Positions 1 to 8,030 of a DNA stretch of 64,000 bases are shown one piece after another. Numbering within the stretch: the first letter of the stretch is position 1; every line of letters starts with the position of its first letter. Position numbers and translations under genes: made by a program. The notes under the pieces are model-generated. The model was not told the origin of the DNA, did not search any database, and worked only from the letters and a program-made list of their open reading frames with translations. The stretch comes from an uncultured Lachnospiraceae bacterium (GTDB lineage Bacteria; Bacillota; Clostridia; Lachnospirales; Lachnospiraceae). The stretch spans positions 1-64,000 of the forward strand of contig ONCT01000003.1 in assembly GCA_900316395.1 (NCBI GenBank), written 5' to 3'.

Positions 1-81
1 TCTAATGTCAGCATCATTAGTCTTAAGCTCATAGTAATCATCTATTTTATATATAGCCTTAATGTCTGTGATTATTCTCAT
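1..81 (-). CDS. 5' part of an unrecognised gene, cut by the window edge
   Basis: An open frame starts at ATG (81-79) and runs off the left edge after 27 codons; it begins MRIITDIKAIYKID. It starts 5 nt after the kdgK stop and has a good Shine-Dalgarno (GAGGTGA) inside the end of kdgK, so it is almost certainly translated as the third gene of an araC-kdgK operon. I do not recognise the N-terminus. The context suggests a role in uronate or pectin breakdown, but the fragment is too short to assign one. Confidence 0.6.
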   Translation of the reverse strand, partial: MRIITDIKAIYKIDDYYELKTNDADIR

Positions 82-86
82 AGTTA

Positions 87-1172
87 TCACCTCTTAACTC
101 TGGCAGAACCACCAGACATTAACGCTTCAACTTCTTTCACATTTGCCATAGAAGTATCTCCAGGTGTGGTCATTGCAAGAGCTCCGTGTGCGGCGCCGTA
201 GTTGACCGCCTTAGCTGGGTCACCAGTTGTCATCAGGCCATAGATCAATCCACTTGCAAATGAGTCACCGCCTCCAACTCTGTCGAGAATTTCTAAGCTG
301 TCATATTTGTTAGATTCATATATGTTGCCATCGCTGTAACAGATTGCAGACCAGTCATTAACGCTGGCTGTCTTAACTGTTCTAAGGGTTGTAGCAACAA
401 CCTTCCAATTAGGATATATCTTGACAGCATTTTCAAGCATAGCCTTGTAGCCATCGATGTTAAGAGTCTTAAGAGAATCATCGTTGCCCTCGACCTCTAG
501 TCCGAGGCATGCAGTAAAGTCCTCTTCATTACCAATCATTACGTCAACATATTTTGCAATTTCTTTATTAACTTCTCTTGCCTTATCAAGACCTCCAATT
601 GCAGACCACATAGAAGGTCTGTAGTTAAGGTCATAGCTGACATAAGTGCCATATTTCTTAGCAGTCTTAATTGCCTTGATAACACACTCGGCTGTTGTCT
701 CAGACAGGGCAGCATATATTCCTCCTGTGTGAAGCCACTTAACCCCAAGCTCTCCGAAGATATAGTCAAAGTCATAGTCAGAAGTCTTAGAGATGGCAGT
801 ATTGGCTCTGTCGGAACAACCAACAGCACCTCTTACACCGAAGCCGCGCTCTGTGAAGTTAAGACCGTTTCGGCAGCTTCTTCCGATGCCGTCATATTGC
901 TGCCATTTAATAAGGGAAGTATCAACCCCGCCTTGTAGAATCAGATCCTCAAGGAGCCTTCCCACTTCGTTATCAGCAAAGCTGGTGATACAAGCGGTGT
1001 TCATTCCGAAGCACTTTCTAAGGCCGCGAACAACGTTGTATTCTCCGCCGCCCTCCCATACTTTGAATTGTCTAGTGGTTCTAATCCTTCCTTCACCTGG
1101 GTCGAGCCTGAGCATTATTTCACCTAATGAAACAGCATCATATTTTGCATCCTTCTTTAATTCAAATTTCAT
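87..1172 (-). CDS. kdgK: 2-keto-3-deoxygluconate kinase (PfkB family)
   Basis: Cytoplasmic PfkB/ribokinase-family kinase expected to phosphorylate 2-keto-3-deoxygluconate to KDPG, the step between mannonate dehydratase and KDPG aldolase. The 361-residue protein has a Gly-rich N-terminal signature (EGGGEYNV) and the C-terminal anion-hole/catalytic motif GGGDSFASG, with the base Asp near residue 303. The start has a strong AAGGAGG ribosome binding site and overlaps the 3' end of the araC gene by 11 bp, so the two are translationally coupled. Substrate is inferred from the neighbours: every other enzyme of the glucuronate route to pyruvate lies on the divergent strand. A different PfkB sugar kinase cannot be excluded from sequence alone. 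It is somewhat longer than the usual 310-340 residues. Confidence 0.88.
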   Translation of the reverse strand: MKFELKKDAKYDAVSLGEIMLRLDPGEGRIRTTRQFKVWEGGGEYNVVRGLRKCFGMNTACITSFADNEVGRLLEDLILQGGVDTSLIKWQQYDGIGRSCRNGLNFTERGFGVRGAVGCSDRANTAISKTSDYDFDYIFGELGVKWLHTGGIYAALSETTAECVIKAIKTAKKYGTYVSYDLNYRPSMWSAIGGLDKAREVNKEIAKYVDVMIGNEEDFTACLGLEVEGNDDSLKTLNIDGYKAMLENAVKIYPNWKVVATTLRTVKTASVNDWSAICYSDGNIYESNKYDSLEILDRVGGGDSFASGLIYGLMTTGDPAKAVNYGAAHGALAMTTPGDTSMANVKEVEALMSGGSARVKR

Positions 1173-2052
1173 CGTTATCCTCCTTGTTACTACTATCTCT
1201 TATTATTTCTTTTGGGCTTTTTTTATAAATCTTCTTACACTCTCTGTAAAATGTTGAATAGTTATCGAAACCGTATTCCTCAGCAGCAGTTGTAAGAGCT
1301 GTTCCCTGCCTTACTTTCGTAAGAGCATTTTCAATCTTGACCTTGACGATGTATTTATGTACCGATGTGTTTAAGTGCTCCTTAACAATCTTGGATATGT
1401 AGCTTCGACTCACATAGAACTGGGTGCTTAAGTCGTCTATACTTAGGGGCTCCTTAATATGTGAATGAATGTACCTTATAATAGAAGAGTACAAATCAGG
1501 GCTAACTGTCTCCTGACGAAATGTATTACGGATACTAATTACCCGACATAGACGGATGATAAGCTGCATAAACAAGGATTCAATTGCGAATTTGTATCCT
1601 ACACTTTTCTCATCCATCTCGGATGTCATGTCCTCTAATATATTAAGTATGATTGTCTTATTCTTGGTGTCAGGTCGAAAGTGGCACAAGTTCTTCTTGG
1701 ATATCTTACTGAACACCTTGAGGATTCCGTCGTCTCGTATGGATAGCTCATTTATATATGTGTCACTGGCCCATATAACGAATCGCTCATAGGTATTATT
1801 CTCGTCTGTGAATTTTACCTCTGGGAAATGTAATACTCCGGGCTTAATAATAAGAAAGTCTCCCTTCTTAAGATGGAACTTCTCATTTCCCACATTATAA
1901 TTAGTATCACCATCAAGAAAGAAATAGAATTCAAAATGATTATGAGAATGTGGCTGAATCTTATCTATTGTCACATCCTTATAATGAAAGAACTCTAATG
2001 TCTCGCTTTGCATAATCTGCCTGGACGAAAATGAATTGAATATTGCTTCCAT
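1162..2052 (-). CDS. AraC-family transcriptional regulator of the uronate locus
   Basis: A 296-residue regulator with an N-terminal cupin-like sensor domain (His-rich PHSHNHFEF around residues 34-42, then a GDFLIIKPGVLH strand) and a C-terminal double helix-turn-helix AraC domain (about 195-295, ending in a typical GFDNYSTFYRECKK segment). I place the start at ATG 2052-2050, behind GAGGAAG, rather than at the upstream ATG at 2115. The upstream ATG has no ribosome binding site and lies upstream of the apparent promoter. The gene reads into kdgK and diverges from uxuA; the spacer holds repeated TTTTGCAAT boxes, so it is the likely local activator responding to a uronate intermediate. The ligand is not visible from sequence. 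Confidence 0.9.
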   Translation of the reverse strand: MEAIFNSFSSRQIMQSETLEFFHYKDVTIDKIQPHSHNHFEFYFFLDGDTNYNVGNEKFHLKKGDFLIIKPGVLHFPEVKFTDENNTYERFVIWASDTYINELSIRDDGILKVFSKISKKNLCHFRPDTKNKTIILNILEDMTSEMDEKSVGYKFAIESLFMQLIIRLCRVISIRNTFRQETVSPDLYSSIIRYIHSHIKEPLSIDDLSTQFYVSRSYISKIVKEHLNTSVHKYIVKVKIENALTKVRQGTALTTAAEEYGFDNYSTFYRECKKIYKKSPKEIIRDSSNKEDNDEI

Positions 2053-2073
2053 ATAGTCTTCCTCTATGTTTAT

Positions 2074-2102
2074 AATATACTTTCTTACCCTGAATGATAC
2101 AA
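2074..2102 (-). promoter_or_regulatory. Promoter of araC-kdgK
   Basis: On the minus strand, -35 TTGTAT (2102-2097) and -10 TATATT (2079-2074) are separated by exactly 17 nt. A start of transcription about 7 nt downstream would leave a short leader with the GAGGAAG ribosome binding site, which supports the internal start chosen for the regulator. Confidence 0.6.
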
Positions 2103-2111
2103 CGCTTGTAG

Positions 2112-2157
2112 ACATTTTGCAATGTTTTGTGCTAAATATGCAATTACATTTTGCAAT
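2112..2157. promoter_or_regulatory. Putative AraC-type operator: direct repeats
   Basis: The 12-mer ACATTTTGCAAT occurs perfectly at 2112-2123 and 2146-2157, 34 nt apart (about three helical turns). A third half-site TGCAAT lies at 2139-2144. The second copy overlaps the -35 of the uxuA promoter. Direct repeats beside a -35 are typical of AraC-family activator sites; binding by the adjacent regulator is inferred. Confidence 0.55.
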
Positions 2158-2171
2158 TATTGTACTATAAT
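2143..2171 (+). promoter_or_regulatory. Promoter of uxuA-uxuB-uxaC-eda
   Basis: A perfect -10 TATAAT (2166-2171) is preceded at 17 nt by ATTACA (2143-2148), a weak -35 embedded in the repeat operator. The poor -35 together with an overlapping site suggests activator dependence. Confidence 0.55.
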
Positions 2172-2219
2172 TGTCTTACAGGTTAAGTAAAGCATTACAT
2201 TAAGGAAAGGAAGCCAATT

Positions 2220-3266
2220 ATGAAACTTTCGTTTAGGTGGTATGGAGAAGACGACAAAGTAACTCTCGATAACATTGCACAAATCCCAGGCATGGACTCT
2301 ATTGTAACTGCAATATACGACGTTCCAGTTGGAGAGGTCTGGCCTCAGGAGGCAATCGACAAGCAGGCGAAGCTGGTTAAGGAAAAGGGATTATCATATG
2401 AGGTAATCGAATCAATTCCAGTTCACGAGGACATTAAGTTAGGAAAGCCAACTCGCGACAAATTAATTGATAATTATTGTGAGAATATAAGAAGGGTTGC
2501 CAAGGCAGGAATCAAATGCATCTGCTATAATTTCATGCCTGTATTTGATTGGACAAGAACGAGTCTTGACCATGTCAACAAGGATGGCTCAACATCTCTT
2601 GTATATTATCAGGAGGAGGTTGATAAGGTTAACCCTCTTAAGTCTGATTCCGACCTGACACTTCCAGGATGGGATGCAAGTTATACTCCTGAGGAGTTGG
2701 CACAGGTTGTATCTGAGTATAATGAGATGACAGAGGATCAGCTGTGGGACAACTTGGCGTATTTTATACATAGGATAATTCCTGTTGCAAGTGAATGTGA
2801 TGTTAATATGGCAATTCATGAAGACGATCCTTGCTGGAGTATCTTTGGTCTTCCAAGAATAATAACAGATGAGAAGAATCTTGACAGATTCCTTGCTCTC
2901 GAGGATGACAAGCACCATGGCATTACACTTTGTACAGGTTCCCTTGGTTGTTCTAATAAGAATGATGTTGTTAAGATGGCTTATAAATATTCTAAGATGG
3001 GAAGAATACATTTTGCTCATCTAAGAAATGTTAAGGTGTTAGATAACGGTTTCGAGGAGTCAGGACATTTGTCCAAGGATGGAAGTCTTGATATGTATGA
3101 GATTGTCAAGGCTCTTGTTGACGGAGGCTTCGATGGATATGTAAGACCAGACCATGGACGAATGATATGGGGCGAGACAGGAAGAGCAGGATATGGACTA
3201 TATGACAGAGCGCTAGGCGCATCATATATTAATGGATTATTTGAAGCAGTTGAGAAGATGCAATAA
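2220..3266 (+). CDS. uxuA: Mannonate dehydratase
   Basis: Converts D-mannonate to 2-keto-3-deoxygluconate in the cytoplasm. The 348-residue protein starts MKLSFRWYGE and carries recognisable UxuA segments: GMDSIVTAIYDVPVGEVW near residue 25, the CICYNFMPVFDWTRT stretch near residue 100, the metal-site strand MAIHEDDP near 200, and HLRNV near 267. Length matches the TIM-barrel UxuA family. It is the first gene of the rightward uronate operon, with an AAGGAAAGGAAG ribosome binding site and the AraC-type operator just upstream; uxuB follows after 16 nt. Confidence 0.95.
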   Translation: MKLSFRWYGEDDKVTLDNIAQIPGMDSIVTAIYDVPVGEVWPQEAIDKQAKLVKEKGLSYEVIESIPVHEDIKLGKPTRDKLIDNYCENIRRVAKAGIKCICYNFMPVFDWTRTSLDHVNKDGSTSLVYYQEEVDKVNPLKSDSDLTLPGWDASYTPEELAQVVSEYNEMTEDQLWDNLAYFIHRIIPVASECDVNMAIHEDDPCWSIFGLPRIITDEKNLDRFLALEDDKHHGITLCTGSLGCSNKNDVVKMAYKYSKMGRIHFAHLRNVKVLDNGFEESGHLSKDGSLDMYEIVKALVDGGFDGYVRPDHGRMIWGETGRAGYGLYDRALGASYINGLFEAVEKMQ

Positions 3267-3282
3267 TTAAGGAGGAAATAAA

Positions 3283-4131
3283 ATGCAGGACTTTGGACTT
3301 GATATTAATGGTAAGGTAGCAGTTGTAACAGGAGCAGGTGGAGTGCTATGCTCAATGTTCGCTAAGACATTAGCAGAGCAGGGAGCTAAGGTTGCCCTTC
3401 TTGATCTTAACGAGGAAGCAGCGAAGAAGGCTGCTAAGGAGATTGAAGATGAAGGCTTTATAGCCAAGGGCTACAAGGCAAATGTGCTTGACAAGGCTAG
3501 TCTTGAAGAAGTACATTCAGCTGTATTAGAGGATTTGGGACCCTGTGATATATTGCTTAACGGAGCAGGTGGCAACAATGCAAGAGCTAATACTACTAAT
3601 GAATATTTTGAAATAGGCGATGACGAGAAGGAAGATATTGTATCCTTCTTTGACTTAGACCAGAGTGGAGTTGAGTTCGTATTCAATCTCAACTTCATAG
3701 GAACACTTCTTCCTACACAGATATTTGCCAAGGATATGATTAATCGCAAGGATTGCTGCGTTATCAATGTATCATCTATGAATGCATTTACACCACTAAC
3801 TAAGATACCTGCATATTCAGGCGCCAAGTCAGCGATTTCTAACTTCACTCAGTGGCTTGCAGTACATTTCTCTAAGGTAGGAATCAGAGTAAATGCTTTA
3901 GCGCCAGGCTTTTTCGTAACTAATCAGAATAGAGATTTGTTATTTGATAAGGATGGTAATCCTACAGAACGTAGTAACAAGATTCTTAATGCAACACCAA
4001 TGGGACGCTTTGGAGAGGCAGAGGAGATTAATGGTACATTATTATACTTAGTTAACCCTAAGATGTCTGGATTTGTCACAGGCGTTGTAGTTCCAATTGA
4101 CGGTGGTTTTGCAGCATACTCGGGAGTTTAA
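3283..4131 (+). CDS. uxuB: D-mannonate oxidoreductase / fructuronate reductase, short-chain dehydrogenase type
   Basis: NAD(P)H-dependent reduction of D-fructuronate to D-mannonate. The 282-residue protein has the Rossmann motif TGAGG at residues 16-20, the NGAGGNN strand, and the catalytic Ser with YxxxK at Tyr178/Lys182. It is the short-chain-dehydrogenase version (Bacillus YjmF-like), not the long polyol-dehydrogenase form of E. coli UxuB. A GGAGG site sits just upstream and the gene lies tightly between uxuA and uxaC, which fixes the substrate by pathway logic. A gluconate-type short-chain dehydrogenase would look similar, so specificity is inferred from context. Confidence 0.88.
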   Translation: MQDFGLDINGKVAVVTGAGGVLCSMFAKTLAEQGAKVALLDLNEEAAKKAAKEIEDEGFIAKGYKANVLDKASLEEVHSAVLEDLGPCDILLNGAGGNNARANTTNEYFEIGDDEKEDIVSFFDLDQSGVEFVFNLNFIGTLLPTQIFAKDMINRKDCCVINVSSMNAFTPLTKIPAYSGAKSAISNFTQWLAVHFSKVGIRVNALAPGFFVTNQNRDLLFDKDGNPTERSNKILNATPMGRFGEAEEINGTLLYLVNPKMSGFVTGVVVPIDGGFAAYSGV

Positions 4132-4132
4132 T

Positions 4133-5527
4133 ATGAAACAATTTCTAAATGATGATTTTCTACTACAATCAGACACTGCCAGGAAGCTATACAAGATAGC
4201 CAGCTCAGAAGGCGTTATTGATTTCCACAATCATCTAAGCGCTCAGGAAATCTACGAAAACAAAAACTATGATAACATAGCAACAGTATGGTTAGGTCAC
4301 GACCACTACAAGTGGCGCGCCATGCGAAGCAATGGTATCCATGAGAAATTCATAACAGGCAATGCGCCAGACTATGATAAATATATGAAGTGGTGCGAAA
4401 CAGTTCCTCGATTAATTGGAAGCCCTTTATATCATTGGAATCATCTTGAGATGAAGAGGTATTTTAATTATGACAAGCCCCTCTCATCAAAGACAGCAGA
4501 AGAGTTCTGGGATGTTGCAAATGATATGCTTTGCCTTGATGATTTTCGTCCAAGAGAGCTGCTAGTTAAAATGAATGTGGAAGAGCTATGTACTACAGAT
4601 GATCCATCTGACAATCTTGAGTATCATAAGAGACTTAAGGATGAGGAGAAGAGATTCGTAGTTCGACCAACATTTCGCCCTGACAAAGCTCTTAATATAT
4701 TAAGAGATGATTATAATACATACATGGCGGACCTTGAAGAAGCAGTGGGCTATTCTATCACATGCTATGATGACTTATGTAAGGCATTAGTGGATAGAAT
4801 GGATTACTTCGAAGAGGCAGGCTGTAGAATTTCTGACCATAGTCTTGAAGGATATGTCTATATGGAAGACGAATCTGCAGCAACCCAGGATGATATATTC
4901 AGCAGAAGGAGAAATAACGAAGCCATAACAGCTAAAGAGGCAGCAGTATATCGAAGCCGACTGCTTGTATTTCTAGCAGCTAACTACCATAAAAAGGGTT
5001 GGATAATGCAGCTTCATATAGGTGCACTTCGTAATAACTCCACGAAGAGATATGAGAGTATTGGTGTCGATAGTGGCTTCGATAGTGCTGATGATTTTAG
5101 TTATGCTAAGGAGTTGTCTTCTCTACTTGATGCCATGGATTATAATAATAATCTTCCGAAGACAATTATTTATAATCTTAATTCCAAGGACAATACAACT
5201 ATTGCAACTATGCTTGGGAATTTCCAAAATGAAGAAGCTAGAAGTAAGATCCAGCTTGGTGCAGCATGGTGGGTGCTAGACCATAAGAGAGGAATGGAGA
5301 ATCAATTAATGTCATTTGCCGAATCAGGAGTTCTTGCTAACTTTGTTGGTATGGTAACTGATTCAAGAAGTATGTTGTCATTTCCAAGACATGAGTATTT
5401 TAGACGAATCCTTTGTAACTACATAGGGGGACTAGTTGAGAATGGCGAATACCCTGATGATGAGGAAATGCTCTCTGAGATAGTTAAGGATATATGCTAC
5501 AATAATATTAAGAAGTTCATGAAGTGA
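4133..5527 (+). CDS. uxaC: Uronate (glucuronate) isomerase
   Basis: Isomerises D-glucuronate to D-fructuronate (and galacturonate to tagaturonate in the wider family). The 464-residue protein belongs to the amidohydrolase-like TIM-barrel family, with the metal-site motif DFHNHL at residues 30-35 and the conserved MKQFLNDDFLL start. The ATG at 4133 sits 1 nt after the uxuB stop behind GGGAG. An upstream in-frame start at 4097 would overlap uxuB and adds residues foreign to the family, so it was not used. Other conserved blocks include RPTFRPD and WWVLDHKRGMENQL (a substrate-binding region near the C-terminal third). Confidence 0.95.
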   Translation: MKQFLNDDFLLQSDTARKLYKIASSEGVIDFHNHLSAQEIYENKNYDNIATVWLGHDHYKWRAMRSNGIHEKFITGNAPDYDKYMKWCETVPRLIGSPLYHWNHLEMKRYFNYDKPLSSKTAEEFWDVANDMLCLDDFRPRELLVKMNVEELCTTDDPSDNLEYHKRLKDEEKRFVVRPTFRPDKALNILRDDYNTYMADLEEAVGYSITCYDDLCKALVDRMDYFEEAGCRISDHSLEGYVYMEDESAATQDDIFSRRRNNEAITAKEAAVYRSRLLVFLAANYHKKGWIMQLHIGALRNNSTKRYESIGVDSGFDSADDFSYAKELSSLLDAMDYNNNLPKTIIYNLNSKDNTTIATMLGNFQNEEARSKIQLGAAWWVLDHKRGMENQLMSFAESGVLANFVGMVTDSRSMLSFPRHEYFRRILCNYIGGLVENGEYPDDEEMLSEIVKDICYNNIKKFMK

Positions 5528-5539
5528 GTGGAGGATGAT

Positions 5540-6166
5540 ATGGATATTTACAAATTAATAGAGGAAGCAAGGATTGTTCCTGTAATTGTAATAGAAGATG
5601 AGAAGGATGCACTTCCATTAGCAGAAGCACTAAGAAAAGGCGGAATTAATATTGCTGAAGTGACATTTCGAACTGACGCGGCTAAGGCTTCAATTGAGAA
5701 GATAAGTGCCGCATATCCTGATATGTTAGTAGGAGCAGGTACTGTCCTAACAATCGGACAAGTAGATGAAGCAGTTAAGGCTGGTGCCAAGTTCATTGTA
5801 ACCCCAGGTAGCAATCCGAAGGTGATTGAATATTGTGTTAAGAACAATATTACAATCATTCCAGGCTGTGCTAATCCATCCAATGTGGAGTTAGCACTTG
5901 AGAACGGACTTGATGTTGTTAAGTTCTTTCCGGCAGAACAGGCAGGAGGAATTAATTACATTAAGGCAATCTCTGCACCTTATGGAAATGTAAGATTTAT
6001 GCCAACAGGTGGAATTAATCCTCAGAATGTGGGAAGCTACCTAAAGGAAAAATGTATCATTGCCTGCGGCGGCAGCTGGATGGTGAAAAAAGACTTGATT
6101 GCAAATAAACAATTTGAAGAGATAACAAGACTTTGTAAAGAGGCTCTTGATATTGCGAAGGAATAA
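5540..6166 (+). CDS. eda: KDPG (2-keto-3-deoxy-6-phosphogluconate) aldolase
   Basis: Class I aldolase splitting KDPG to pyruvate and glyceraldehyde-3-phosphate, the last step of the pathway encoded here. In the 208-residue protein the catalytic Glu is in INIAEVTFRT (Glu40) and the Schiff-base Lys in DVVKFFPAE (Lys128). GAGTVL and the phosphate-binding FMPTGGI segment are also present. The ATG at 5540 is 5 nt after a GGAGG site (5530-5534); an in-frame GTG at 5528, abutting the uxaC stop, lacks this spacing and is less likely. A bidirectional-looking hairpin follows immediately. Confidence 0.94.
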   Translation: MDIYKLIEEARIVPVIVIEDEKDALPLAEALRKGGINIAEVTFRTDAAKASIEKISAAYPDMLVGAGTVLTIGQVDEAVKAGAKFIVTPGSNPKVIEYCVKNNITIIPGCANPSNVELALENGLDVVKFFPAEQAGGINYIKAISAPYGNVRFMPTGGINPQNVGSYLKEKCIIACGGSWMVKKDLIANKQFEEITRLCKEALDIAKE

Positions 6167-6170
6167 AAAG

Positions 6171-6196
6171 AGAGGGTGTGGTATGCCACACCCTCT
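6171..6196. terminator. Terminator hairpin between convergent eda and the membrane protein gene
   Basis: A perfect 11-bp inverted repeat AGAGGGTGTGG / CCACACCCTCT has a 4-nt loop (6182-6185). An A-run on its left becomes a U-run for leftward transcripts, so it should terminate the gene at 6215-6832 best, and may also end the uronate operon. Confidence 0.75.
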
Positions 6197-6214
6197 AAGT
6201 GCTTAATGAAAGTA

Positions 6215-6832
6215 TTATACTTCGTTTCTTGCTGCATTTAAGAAACCTACATACTTAACGTATCCAGCGATTTCAAGAATTGCAGCGAAGACGCTTAATG
6301 CAACAAGTAAGATTGCGCCTAATGTTACAATTCCTACTGCTGTAACAATAATAGAGGCAATAGCTAATACTAGTGAAATAATAATAGTAGCTAAGTATAC
6401 GCGCCATGTACTTTGGGCCTTGTCAGTTAAAGAAGGATTAAGATTAGCACCACCAAATAATACATGATGTGTAACATACAAGCTAATAACCAAAGCAATA
6501 ATATCACCTAAAGAATGTAGCCAGGTGATATTTGTTAATGCACCAATTAAAGGTATAACTGCTGAAGCAATTAATGCTATAAGTGTACCAACAAATGCTG
6601 ATTTAATCATAGGCTCATCCTTACCAGCCTTGCTAAGACCAACTAACTGCAATATAAAAGCAATGATTACTAAAACAACTGAGCCAATTTCAACTACTCC
6701 ATAGATAACAAGTCCTGCAGCAGGAATAAGAGTAAGGAGTACACCAACAACATCTATTACTGCAGCAATAATAACAAGTACCTCTGCTGTAAATAAATTC
6801 TTAAATCCCGCGCGAGCGTTTTCATGAGTCAT
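6215..6832 (-). CDS. Multi-pass membrane protein of unknown function
   Basis: I do not recognise this 205-residue protein. The start chosen is MTHENARAG (6832), 6 nt after GGGAGAA; the frame extends upstream to 6898 without a ribosome binding site. After a short charged N-terminus it contains about five to six hydrophobic segments in two blocks (roughly residues 18-40, 45-65, 78-100, 105-120, then 145-175 and 178-198), separated by a hydrophilic stretch near 125-143 with an NPSLTDKAQSTW sequence. It is monocistronic, ending at a strong hairpin. No transporter or enzyme motif is visible. Confidence 0.8.
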   Translation of the reverse strand: MTHENARAGFKNLFTAEVLVIIAAVIDVVGVLLTLIPAAGLVIYGVVEIGSVVLVIIAFILQLVGLSKAGKDEPMIKSAFVGTLIALIASAVIPLIGALTNITWLHSLGDIIALVISLYVTHHVLFGGANLNPSLTDKAQSTWRVYLATIIISLVLAIASIIVTAVGIVTLGAILLVALSVFAAILEIAGYVKYVGFLNAARNEV

Positions 6833-7000
6833 AATTAATTCTCCCTTCAAAAATATAATTATGCCTTGAATTGTAGCAAAGATAATTTTATAAATCAATA
6901 GTCTATACCGATTGAAAATAATTGCCTTTTACTTTAAAATCATATAGTATATTAATTTGGTGTGGAAAAGATAAATTGTATATAGTTAGAAGAGGACAAA

Positions 7001-7972
7001 ATGGATTTTATACCTGTTTTTATAAAAATGTCAGAACTCTTTCTGATAATTATAATTGGATATATTGCAGCTAAAGCAAAGATACTTGGACCTAATGTGA
7101 AGGCAGCGCTTTCTAAGATTATTATTAATATATCTATGCCTTGTACAATTCTGTCATCCGTAATGAATTCAGAGAACCTTCCTTCTACAAGTGAGATATT
7201 ATTTATTCTGTTAATTGCATTTTCAACATATATTGTTCTTTTTGCATTAGCAAAGGGAACATCCTTTATACTAAGGCTTAAGGGCCAGCAAAAGGGCGCA
7301 GCAGAATTCGGAATTATGTTCGCTAATGTTGGCTTTATTGGCTTTCCAGTAACTTACGCAGTATTCGGTCCAGAATCTGCATTTTACACAAGCATATTCA
7401 ATATGCCCTTCAATCTCTTATGTTATTCTCTTGGTATTGCAATGCTATCAGGCTACAACATCAAGGAGAAGATGAAGAATGTTAAAGAATCTGAAGTAAG
7501 TACCCTTAAAATATTTACAAGAAAAATTGGCAAGCTTATTCTTACACCGGCAATGATTGCAGCTATATTATGTGTAATTATGGGAGTAACTGGTTTTCAG
7601 GGACCAGACTTTCTTGCTGACACATTTGACATATTAGGAGGGATTACAACTCCTGGTGCATTGCTTGTAATCGGAGCAGCATTAGCAGAGATGCCATTCA
7701 AGGAAATGTTTACTAATGGCAAGGCGTATTTGTTCGCGCTAATCCAGGTAATTGTAACCCCGCTTCTTATGTACTTTATATATCTTCCAATATGTCAGGG
7801 GAATGATTTGCTCTTGGGAGAGACAGTGATAATATCAGCCATGCCAGTTGCAACAGCAGGTACTATGCTATGTGTTGAGTATGATGGTGATGAGAAATTC
7901 ATGGCCCAGATAACATTTATTACAACCCTTGCTACTGTCATCACAATACCACTTCTTGCAGTCGTGTTGTAA
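7001..7972 (+). CDS. AEC-family transporter (auxin efflux carrier / malate permease-like)
   Basis: The 323-residue inner-membrane carrier has about ten hydrophobic segments in a 5+5 arrangement. The first half contains IIIIGYIAAK and INISMPCTILSS; the GIMFANVGFIGFPV segment, with its conserved N and GxPV crossover, is the hallmark of the bacterial AEC family (MleP, YfdV). A predicted solute is an organic acid, but this cannot be read from the sequence. AGAGGACAAA serves as ribosome binding site. It stands alone between the eda/membrane-protein terminator and the cardiolipin synthase gene, and may read through into the latter (58 nt gap, no hairpin). Confidence 0.9.
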   Translation: MDFIPVFIKMSELFLIIIIGYIAAKAKILGPNVKAALSKIIINISMPCTILSSVMNSENLPSTSEILFILLIAFSTYIVLFALAKGTSFILRLKGQQKGAAEFGIMFANVGFIGFPVTYAVFGPESAFYTSIFNMPFNLLCYSLGIAMLSGYNIKEKMKNVKESEVSTLKIFTRKIGKLILTPAMIAAILCVIMGVTGFQGPDFLADTFDILGGITTPGALLVIGAALAEMPFKEMFTNGKAYLFALIQVIVTPLLMYFIYLPICQGNDLLLGETVIISAMPVATAGTMLCVEYDGDEKFMAQITFITTLATVITIPLLAVVL

Positions 7973-8030
7973 TGTCTGATATAATGATAAATCATAATGT
8001 GATTTGGCAAAAATCGGGAAGGATGCAGTT

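Noticed and set aside
793-1257. 154-codon ORF on the plus strand opposite kdgK
   Set aside because: Antisense shadow of kdgK with low-complexity, Ser/Leu-rich translation, no ribosome binding site and no recognisable domain.
2053-2115. Upstream ATG extending the AraC regulator by 21 residues
   Set aside because: No ribosome binding site, and the extension covers the apparent promoter of the gene; the internal ATG at 2052 has GAGGAAG.
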